Assembly (NCBI GenBank): GCA_046760445.1
Contig: JBHIEE010000090.1
Location: 1-11,914, forward strand
Direction of reading: 5' to 3'
DNA: 11,914 nt
DNA from: JBHIEE01 sp046760445
GTDB lineage: Bacteria > Acidobacteriota > Aminicenantia > JdFR-78
Shown one piece after another: positions 7,281-11,914 of the stretch. The notes under the pieces were generated by a model, which did no database searches, was not told where the DNA came from, and saw only the letters and a program-made list of their open reading frames with translations. A program made the translations under genes and the position numbers. The first letter of the stretch is position 1. The number at the start of each line of letters is the position of its first letter.

Positions 7281-8288
7281 TTACAGATTCCGTTCATCTA
7301 TAGCTTCTTTGATGTATAAAATAGGCGATTTTGCTAAATCGATCCTTTTAGGTTTTTCGAGAGACTTTCCTTCAGCATCAAAAACAATTTCTATAACAGG
7401 GCGCAAAGGAAGATTTTCATTGGCACTAATAACTCTACCAATTTCATTGTTGTTTAATAATATAAAGCTTCCGATAGGATAACAAGTGATATAATTCAAC
7501 AAGACTTTTAACAATTTAGGCTCAAAAGAACTACCCGCCTCCTCAACAACCATCTTTACGCCTTCAGAGGGAAGAATTCTCCTGCTGCGAAAAGGTCGGG
7601 GATGTGTTAAGGCTTCATAAACCTCAGCTATAGCAACTATTTTAGCATGTTCGGAAATTTCCTCTTCACTTTTTCCTTCGGGATAACCTGTCCCATCTAT
7701 TTTCTCATGATGTTGATAGACGACTTCAGATGTAATTTTGGTTAAATCTTTTATATTATCCAAAAGTTCTAGTCCATAGAGCGGATGCTTTTTAACCAGA
7801 TCATACTCCTCTTTGGTTAATTTTTTAGGCTTGTCTATTATTTCTTGAGGAATTTTCACCATGCCAATATCATGCACCAAGGCAGAGGTACATAAATCAA
7901 TAAGTTCAGCCTTGTCGTATCCAAGAGCCAAACCAAGATTCGTAGCTAAAATAGAAACATTTACTGAATGGGCATAGAGATAATCTTCTTCCTTTTCATA
8001 CACAGCAAACTTGTTTATTAAAGATAACAAAATATCACTGTTAATATGGAGGTTATCTACTATTTTTTCTGCAATATTAACAATTTCTCTACCTTCTATG
8101 GTCTTACCCTCTCTAATATCATTCATTATTTGTTTTATATAAAGAATTATATCCTCATATATTTTTTGTATTTCTAACATGCTTTCCTCATCTTTTTTTA
8201 TTTTAATGGCTTCTGATACTGGATCTATTTTATCTTGAGATTTTTTTTCTGCAATTTTTTTTCTAATAATTTCAGATAATCTAACCAT
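7281..8288 (-). CDS. HD-GYP domain protein (possible cyclic-di-GMP phosphodiesterase)
   Basis: A 335-residue cytoplasmic protein. Residues 1-90 are charged and helical with no recognised sensor domain. The HD-GYP domain spans about 100-265: His107, the HD pair 139-140 in LVHDIGMVKIP, His168 in KKHPLYG, HHE (193-195), the DGTGYP signature (198-203), and then VAIAEVYEALTHPRPFR (218-234). The last 70 residues (PIGSFILLNNNEIGRVIS...) form the small beta-rich tail common behind HD-GYP domains. Family members hydrolyse cyclic-di-GMP or related dinucleotides using a two- or three-metal site. An oddity is Glu222 in IAEVYEAL, where the usual VAD-Y/F-DAL has a metal-binding Asp, so activity is not assured. 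It follows the ExeA-like ATPase by 84 bases on the same strand and is probably co-transcribed. The ribosome-binding site is poor. It may be a turnover enzyme or a degenerate receptor. Confidence 0.93.
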   Translation of the reverse strand: MVRLSEIIRKKIAEKKSQDKIDPVSEAIKIKKDEESMLEIQKIYEDIILYIKQIMNDIREGKTIEGREIVNIAEKIVDNLHINSDILLSLINKFAVYEKEEDYLYAHSVNVSILATNLGLALGYDKAELIDLCTSALVHDIGMVKIPQEIIDKPKKLTKEEYDLVKKHPLYGLELLDNIKDLTKITSEVVYQHHEKIDGTGYPEGKSEEEISEHAKIVAIAEVYEALTHPRPFRSRRILPSEGVKMVVEEAGSSFEPKLLKVLLNYITCYPIGSFILLNNNEIGRVISANENLPLRPVIEIVFDAEGKSLEKPKRIDLAKSPILYIKEAIDERNL

Positions 8289-8372
8289 AATAAGATAAGC
8301 ACTCGCTCTGCTCGTGCACTATGTGTAATCTCTTTAAAATCTGTACGATCATTGAAATTTATATATTTTAAA

Positions 8373-9176
8373 TTAGCCTTCTAAATCATAAACTACTTCT
8401 CTCACCATTTCTCCACTTATCTCATTAAGTTTTTTACTGAATCCCAGCAGCAAGCACATATCACAGATAGTATTTATCACTCGAGGAACTCCCTTGGAGC
8501 TTTCCCATATTAAATTAATGGAATTGTTAGAGAAAATTTTTCTTGTGGCTCCAGCTATTCTTAATCGATGAATTATATAATTTTCAGTATCTTCCTTATT
8601 CAAGGGGTCTAAATGATATCTTGTTGCTATTCTTTGTTTTAATTGTTTAAGTTCATTTATCATTCCTCTTAATTCTGGCTGCCCTATAAGTATAAGAGTC
8701 ATTAGAAATCTATCATTTAGTTGAAAATTTAAAAGAAGTCTTAACTCTTCAAATGTCATCGGATCTCTAATAACTTGAGCTTCATCTATAATGATAACAG
8801 TATCTTTATGTTTGTCCATATTTTCGTAGAGACGCTCATTGAGATTTTCCAGCAAGTGTGTTTTAGGCGATCTTACAGAACTTTTTATTCCCAATTGAAA
8901 ACAAATTTCTCTTAAAAGAGCAGTAGGACTTAGGAAAGGGTTAGTAACCAGTGCTATTTCATATTTATCGTCGGGTAGCTTTTCAAAAAGTAGCCTGCTT
9001 GTAACTGTTTTGCCACAGCCATAATCACCAGTCAACATAGCTGCTCCTTTGCGTTCCTCAACTGCGTAAATCAATCTATTAATAGCTTCTCTATGCTCAT
9101 AAGAATAATATATAAAGCGGGGATCCGGTGCATTTTCAAATGGCTTTTCTCTCAACCCCCAGTATGTTTCATACAT
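8373..9176 (-). CDS. ExeA/GspA-like AAA+ ATPase
   Basis: A 267-residue AAA+ ATPase of the ExeA/general-secretion-pathway A type. It begins with the family N-terminus MYETYWGLREKPFENAPDPRF (1-21). It then shows Walker A GDYGCGKT (50-57), Walker B VIIIDEAQ (127-134), the sensor-like LIGQPEL (163-169), RIATRYHLDPL (182-192) with a likely arginine finger, and GVPR (229-232) as sensor 2. ExeA itself adds a peptidoglycan-binding C-terminus for secretin assembly. This protein stops after the AAA+ core, like the short versions near exosortase/PEP-CTERM exopolysaccharide loci and in many candidate phyla. No transmembrane segment is present, so it is cytoplasmic or peripherally bound. A sigma-70-like promoter lies about 33 bases upstream of the ATG. 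AAAAAAGG sits only two bases before the ATG, closer than ideal, but the start agrees with the family. Confidence 0.93.
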   Translation of the reverse strand: MYETYWGLREKPFENAPDPRFIYYSYEHREAINRLIYAVEERKGAAMLTGDYGCGKTVTSRLLFEKLPDDKYEIALVTNPFLSPTALLREICFQLGIKSSVRSPKTHLLENLNERLYENMDKHKDTVIIIDEAQVIRDPMTFEELRLLLNFQLNDRFLMTLILIGQPELRGMINELKQLKQRIATRYHLDPLNKEDTENYIIHRLRIAGATRKIFSNNSINLIWESSKGVPRVINTICDMCLLLGFSKKLNEISGEMVREVVYDLEG

Positions 9177-9209
9177 AGCCTTTTTTAAGTTATTCGATTA
9201 TTCTATTTT

Positions 9210-9238
9210 ATATTAATAAAATAAATTATACTTGTCAA
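9210..9238 (-). promoter_or_regulatory. Sigma-70-like promoter of the ExeA-like ATPase gene
   Basis: On the - strand a perfect -35 box TTGACA (9238-9233) is followed by a 17-base spacer and TAATAT (9215-9210) as the -10 box, four of six to consensus. An AT-rich stretch continues to the ATG 33 bases on. The 13-bp inverted repeat begins 12 bases upstream of the -35 box, placed where an activator or repressor could act. Confidence 0.7.
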
Positions 9239-9250
9239 ATTTTTAGTCAG

Positions 9251-9281
9251 CAATATCGGAATTTGAAAAATTCCGATATTG
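9251..9281. repeat. Perfect 13-bp inverted repeat upstream of the ATPase promoter
   Basis: CAATATCGGAATT (9251-9263) and its exact complement AATTCCGATATTG (9269-9281) flank the five-base loop TGAAA. Neither strand shows a T-tract after the stem, so it does not look like an intrinsic terminator. Its place just before a -35 box would suit an operator or a dispersed palindrome. Which it is cannot be decided from this window. Confidence 0.85.
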
Positions 9282-9311
9282 GGTAAAAAATGTAATATTT
9301 TTCATTTACAA

Positions 9312-9434
9312 CAAGATAGTCAGGGGAATTACCCACCTGCCTGTCGACAGACAGGGATGTCAGAGAGTTCAGATCGAGGTAAAAATATCAGTTTTTTTAC
9401 TTCAGGGTTTCAGGGTTTGCCCCTGACTATCTTG
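9312..9434. repeat. 123-bp structured element with perfect 15-bp terminal inverted repeats
   Basis: CAAGATAGTCAGGGG (9312-9326) is the exact reverse complement of CCCCTGACTATCTTG (9420-9434). Inside are a 20-base near-palindrome around CTGTCGACAG (9336-9355, one C/A mismatch), a second stem GTAAAAA (9379-9385) with TTTTTAC (9394-9400), and two tandem copies of CAGGGTTT (9403-9410, 9411-9418). As RNA it would fold as a long closing stem with two inner hairpins. On the + strand a run of eight T residues begins seven bases after it. No flanking target-site duplication is evident. It could be a MITE-like insertion, a dispersed repeat or a non-coding RNA. Confidence 0.75.
9336..9355. repeat. Palindromic repeat, CCTGcCTG/CAGaCAGG family, copy 2
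   Basis: CCTG, mismatch C, the perfect palindrome CTGTCGACAG, mismatch A, CAGG. It has the same stem and the same C/A mismatch as the hairpin at 7164-7184, with loop region TCGA in place of CCA. It lies inside the larger 123-bp element. Confidence 0.72.
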
Positions 9435-9437
9435 AGG

Positions 9438-9466
9438 TTGATTTTTTTTAGCTAATTTTTTATTAT
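9438..9466 (+). promoter_or_regulatory. Possible promoter for the PHP-family gene
   Basis: TTGATT (9438-9443) and TATTAT (9461-9466) are separated by 17 bases. This is four and five of six matches to sigma-70 boxes in an AT-rich setting. The leader to the ATG at 9645 would be long (about 170 bases). AT-rich DNA gives such matches often, so this is tentative. Confidence 0.4.
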
Positions 9467-9644
9467 AACAAAGGGGTGGAATTACTGAAAAAATAAGAAA
9501 ATGAAAATTCGTGTCAATTGATGATTTTTCATACGACATTAAATGTGATACACCACGATGGCAAAATGACCCTCAAAGTCGCTTTGCTCCCACGGGGTAC
9601 TGCAGTCAGAATAAATAAGAATAATCCACTGCAGCACTATTAAT

Positions 9645-11135
9645 ATGATTTTTGATTTTATTATGAGAGATAACCACAAAAAATTTGTTCTAATTTTGAT
9701 TTTAGCCAGCATAGGGTTGTTCATCAACCGCTATGGACTGGCTGATGAATATATTCAGGTACCAGGACTCATTGACCTCCGCACCAATTTCAGCGACGGG
9801 ACCCACTCGCTTGAATATCTTATTAGATTGGCTAAAAAGAGAGGGTTTAATGTCCTTTTTATTAATGACCATGATCGGATAGTTCTTGAATATGGAATAC
9901 GCCCTTTTCAAAATATTTTGAAAAAAAAAGTTGAAAAACCTTCAATTAATAAAGGGGGGCCAGAAAATTACTTGAACATGATTAAATTAGCTTCAAAAAA
10001 ATATCCAGAGATGATTTTAATTCCGGGCGCAGAATCTGCCCCTTTTTACTACTGGAAAGGGAGTTATTTCAAAAGGAACCTGACCGTTTGTGATTGGGAA
10101 AGGCACCTATTAATTGTTGGCTTAGAGAAGCCGGAGGATTATAAGAAATTACCAATACTTCATAATGGTTATTCTACAAAATATACTCTTTCATCAATTT
10201 CAGCAAGCTTGTTTTTCTTGTTTATTCCTCTGATACTCGGTTTATATATGATAAAAAGAACAGGAATTATCAGATATTCTGGAATTATCATTTTGGTCTT
10301 TTGTCTGCTTCTTCTTATCAATAATCACCCTTTTAAAAGTTCTCCCTATGATCAGTATCATGGAGATCAGGAAATCTCGCCCTACCAGTTATTGATAGAT
10401 TATGCAAATTCTCGAGGAGGAATGGTTTTTTGGAATCATCCTGAGACAAAGTCAGGCCAGGGAAAATTAGGACCTATTTTTAGAGATACTCCCCCTTACC
10501 CTCAAGTATTAATAGAATCTAAAAATTATACTGGTTTTGCTGCTCTATATGGAGATAGTATAACTATTACAGAACCAGGCAATATATGGGATCAAGTCTT
10601 AATAGAATACTGCATGGGCAAGAGAACGAAACCTGTCTGGGGGATATCTTCAGCTGATTTTCATAAAGAAGGGGCCGCTGGTGAGAAATTAGGAAATTTC
10701 CCTACAATCTTTTTAGTAAAAAACAAAACCAAAAAGGATATCTTAGATGCCCTAAAAAAAGGCAGAATGTATGCCTGCAGAGGAGATGTTGACTTTCCAA
10801 GGCTTATTCTTGAAGATTTCTCTATTTCTGATTCAGAAACTTCTCTGAAAGGGATTATGGGAGAAGAAATATTTTCTGAAGGTTATCCAAGAATAAACAT
10901 CCTTATTCCTCCTATTAGTTCAGAAAAAGAAAACTCTATAACGGTAAGGCTAATTCGATACGGTAAACTGTTAAAAACTTTTTCTGGTGAGACTCCTTTG
11001 AATATAAATTTTCAAGATGAATTTTTTGAACCTGGCAAAAAAATATATTATCGTCTGGATATAACAGCCAAAAAGGGTAGGAAATTAATATCGAATCCTA
11101 TCTTTGTGAAATTTCAGGCACTTAAAGAAGAATGA
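9645..11135 (+). CDS. Membrane-anchored PHP-superfamily protein with inserted transmembrane segments
   Basis: A 496-residue protein with the PHP metal-dependent phosphoesterase pattern. It has DLRTNFSDGTHS (44-55), NDHDR (74-78), IPGAE (127-131), the HLLIVGL strand (His154), WNHP (263-266) and a final SSADFH...LGNFPT (335-354). Known PHP enzymes (PolX, HisK-type histidinol phosphatases, YciV/RNase AM) begin DxHxHxxxSDG; here the HxH is Arg46-x-Asn48, while later ligands remain. An N-terminal hydrophobic helix (about 13-29) looks like a signal anchor. Two more membrane helices (about 183-203 and 209-226) interrupt the PHP fold between the IPGAE and WNHP motifs. Residues 385-496 form a beta-rich tail with no recognised family. 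The start could also be Met7 (9663); neither has a good ribosome-binding site. Function is unknown; extracytoplasmic phosphoesterase or a degenerate binding protein are both possible. Confidence 0.88.
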   Translation: MIFDFIMRDNHKKFVLILILASIGLFINRYGLADEYIQVPGLIDLRTNFSDGTHSLEYLIRLAKKRGFNVLFINDHDRIVLEYGIRPFQNILKKKVEKPSINKGGPENYLNMIKLASKKYPEMILIPGAESAPFYYWKGSYFKRNLTVCDWERHLLIVGLEKPEDYKKLPILHNGYSTKYTLSSISASLFFLFIPLILGLYMIKRTGIIRYSGIIILVFCLLLLINNHPFKSSPYDQYHGDQEISPYQLLIDYANSRGGMVFWNHPETKSGQGKLGPIFRDTPPYPQVLIESKNYTGFAALYGDSITITEPGNIWDQVLIEYCMGKRTKPVWGISSADFHKEGAAGEKLGNFPTIFLVKNKTKKDILDALKKGRMYACRGDVDFPRLILEDFSISDSETSLKGIMGEEIFSEGYPRINILIPPISSEKENSITVRLIRYGKLLKTFSGETPLNINFQDEFFEPGKKIYYRLDITAKKGRKLISNPIFVKFQALKEE

Positions 11136-11452
11136 ATTCCGAGCACTAAGCATCAAATCCTAAGCAAGTCCCCTTCAGCCCGAGTTCGCTTCGACTTCGG
11201 CGAGCTCAGCCGCGCCGTGATGATTCAGACTTCGCTGAGTTCAGTCGAAGCGTGGAACCAAGACGATGGCAAAATTCAAAAAAGATATAATTGAAGTTTT
11301 ACACTTCTGTTTTGGACATCTGAATTTGGAATTTAAATATTGTTTGAAATTTGAGATTTGTAATTTGCGTGCACGTCGTTAGCCTTGGCAGACTTTAACA
11401 GACAGGGAATTTTTCCTCCAGTGGCTTAAGTCCTTTGTTAGGAAGTTTAGAA
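11136..11452. other. 317-base repeat-rich gap after the PHP gene
   Basis: No gene is visible. The gap holds a GC-rich stretch with inverted repeats (11187-11252) that contrasts with the AT-rich surroundings. It also holds a second ACGATGGCAAAAT (11263-11275), AT-rich text such as 'gaatttggaattt' and 'gaaatttgagatttg' (11320-11365) of the dispersed-repeat type seen at 7200-7260, and a half-copy of the palindrome family (ACAGACAGGG, 11398-11407). A five-base stem GAAGT/ACTTC (11293-11307) is too small to call a terminator. Confidence 0.6.
11187..11252. repeat. GC-rich inverted repeat (CGCTTCGACT / AGTCGAAGCG)
   Basis: CGCTTCGACT (11187-11196) is the exact reverse complement of AGTCGAAGCG (11243-11252). 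Related CTCAG/CTGAG and CTTCG pieces lie between the arms, so the element is built from several variants of one 'CTTCGACT..GCTCAG' unit in both orientations. The local GC content is far above that of the neighbouring genes. This resembles dispersed repeat units rather than a terminator, since no T-tract follows. Confidence 0.65.
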
Positions 11453-11650
11453 TTACTGTTTGCTTTTGGCTCTCAATAACTCCCTTATTCCTATGGCAAT
11501 AGCAAATAAAAGAAGACCATGAGAAAATTGAAGATAAGCTTGAGCCGTTATTCCATAGATAAAAGGATTTAATGTAAGTCGGACAATTATCCCCAAAATT
11601 AAGCTAATCGCAGCCGCAATAATAAATGCATCACAAATTTTGTTCATCAT
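11453..11650 (-). CDS. Small two-helix membrane protein, unknown function
   Basis: A 65-residue protein with hydrophobic helices at about residues 8-25 and 43-58, a short polar link (LTLNPFIYGITAQAYLQFSHG) and a basic C-terminus (RELLRAKSKQ). I do not recognise a family. The case for a real gene is strong despite its size: AAGGAGG lies eight bases before the first of two adjacent ATG codons, and a near-consensus promoter lies just upstream. The pattern of charges (Arg and Lys at the end) suggests the C-terminus is cytoplasmic. It is alone, facing the PHP gene across a repeat-filled gap, so context gives no role. A clear terminator after it is not visible. Confidence 0.78.
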   Translation of the reverse strand: MMNKICDAFIIAAAISLILGIIVRLTLNPFIYGITAQAYLQFSHGLLLFAIAIGIRELLRAKSKQ

Positions 11651-11682
11651 ATCTCCGTCCTCCTTTTTTATAGTTATTCAAA

Positions 11683-11711
11683 ATAATATGACTTCATTAT
11701 TGCAATGTCAA
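11683..11711 (-). promoter_or_regulatory. Near-consensus sigma-70 promoter of the small membrane protein gene
   Basis: On the - strand TTGACA (11711-11706) is followed by exactly 17 bases and TATTAT (11688-11683), five of six to the -10 consensus. The perfect Shine-Dalgarno AAGGAGG follows about 15 bases further on, at 11665-11659. This is the best promoter and translation-start combination in the window. Confidence 0.8.
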
Positions 11712-11752
11712 GTGTGTTCAAGAAAAGGTCGGGAAACTCGCAAAATAATAGA

Positions 11753-11827
11753 GGAATTCAGCCTTTAGGCTGAAAAACTTCGTATGAAATATCAACGAGT
11801 CACGAAGCAGGTTAAAACCTGCATTCC
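11753..11827. repeat. Nested three-hairpin element
   Basis: GGAAT (11753-11757) and ATTCC (11823-11827) bound three stems. They are TCAGCCT/AGGCTGA with a two-base loop (11758-11773), CTTCGT/ACGAAG (11778-11783 with 11802-11807), and GCAGGTT/AACCTGC with a two-base loop (11807-11822). The last two share one base. The order of stems, with tight loops and a closing pair, resembles REP-type or IS200/IS605-like palindromic ends, but no transposase is seen. The element is upstream of the small membrane protein gene and points to no T-tract. Confidence 0.7.
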
Positions 11828-11842
11828 AAAAAAGAAGACTTT

Positions 11843-11910
11843 TTCAGAGCCTCTTCGAAGCGTGTTAGATCAAAATTCAATGTCTCTGAAATACATAACT
11901 AGTTAGATCA
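11843..11910. repeat. Short inverted and direct repeats at the window end
   Basis: TTCAGAG (11843-11849) pairs with CTCTGAA (11884-11890), and GTTAGATCA occurs twice (11864-11872 and 11902-11910). No gene is visible between the small membrane protein and the window edge, so this stretch appears non-coding. Chance cannot be excluded for repeats this short in AT-rich DNA. Confidence 0.4.
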
Positions 11911-11914
11911 TAAT

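Larger units (their letters stand above)
9177..9644. other. 468-base divergent intergenic region with several structured elements
   Basis: No credible gene is visible on either strand. In order it holds the - strand promoter of the ATPase (9210-9238), a perfect 13-bp inverted repeat (9251-9281), a 123-bp element with 15-bp inverted ends (9312-9434), a possible + strand promoter (9438-9466), and about 180 bases of leader before the PHP gene. The leader includes ACGATGGCAAAAT (9555-9567), which recurs beyond the end of that gene at 11263-11275, and two ACTGCAG copies near 9600 and 9632. Confidence 0.7.

Noticed and set aside
7097..7303. A 68-codon open frame on the + strand in the gap before the HD-GYP gene end
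   Set aside because: It runs through the dispersed repeats and palindrome, and its protein is only a translation of repeat text.
8290..8372. GCAC/GTGC stem in the gap between the ATPase and HD-GYP genes
   Set aside because: Only four base pairs form and no T-tract follows, so it is not supported as a terminator.
9251..9281. The 13-bp inverted repeat as an intrinsic terminator
   Set aside because: Neither strand has a T-tract after the stem, and no gene ends nearby on either side.
9472..9495. A possible leader peptide starting GTG after AAAGGGG
   Set aside because: The frame is only six codons before a stop and lacks runs of regulatory codons or terminator/antiterminator stems.
9702..9911. 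A 69-codon - strand open frame over the start of the PHP gene
   Set aside because: It is antisense to the signal-anchor and first PHP motif and has no start signals.
11368..11375. The palindrome CGTGCACG
   Set aside because: Eight bases is too short to stand out in this much sequence.

Overview
The window looks like a piece of a chromosome from an uncultured, AT-rich Gram-negative-type bacterium. The basis is low GC throughout, a surface-polysaccharide locus, an ExeA-type ATPase next to an HD-GYP protein, and gaps filled with short palindromic and AT-rich dispersed repeats of a kind familiar from candidate-phylum genomes (Omnitrophota-like lineages, for example). No rRNA, tRNA or universal marker gene is present, so the phylum is a guess. 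No plasmid, phage, transposase or CRISPR gene is visible.

Positions 1-3594 (+ strand) hold the tail of a glycan-assembly operon: the end of a GT4 glycosyltransferase, a PaaK/CapK-type adenylate-forming enzyme, a zinc-ribbon SAM methyltransferase and a complete GT4 glycosyltransferase. The last three genes overlap, so they are probably co-translated. The ligase and methyltransferase are clearly more AT-rich than their surroundings, as is common for exchanged polysaccharide genes. A hairpin terminator (3624-3660) closes this operon where it meets a converging one.

Positions 7091-3658 (- strand) are a compact four-gene operon: WbqC-family protein, PIG-L/LmbE deacetylase, DegT/DnrJ/EryC1-family aminotransferase and a WecA/TagO-type polyprenyl-phosphate sugar-1-phosphate transferase. 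Read together, these genes suggest that an amino sugar is made or remodelled and that a glycan is started on a lipid carrier. The + strand glycosyltransferases, methyltransferase and ligase would then extend and decorate it. That joint role is inferred from context.

Positions 9176-7281 (- strand) hold an ExeA/GspA-like AAA+ ATPase followed by an HD-GYP domain protein. They lie downstream of a good sigma-70-like promoter, with a perfect 13-bp inverted repeat just upstream of it. The HD-GYP protein has Glu where the last metal-binding Asp is normally found.

Positions 9177-9644 are non-coding and rich in structure, including a 123-bp element bounded by perfect 15-bp inverted repeats with two internal hairpins. 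Next comes a membrane-anchored PHP-superfamily protein (9645-11135, +) with two transmembrane segments inserted in the PHP fold and a degenerate first metal motif. A repeat-rich gap follows (11136-11452), then a 65-residue two-helix membrane protein (- strand) with textbook promoter and ribosome-binding site. The window ends in a non-coding stretch with a nested three-hairpin element (11753-11827).

No complete new defence or mobile system is evident. The least explained items are the two structured non-coding elements and the modified PHP protein.
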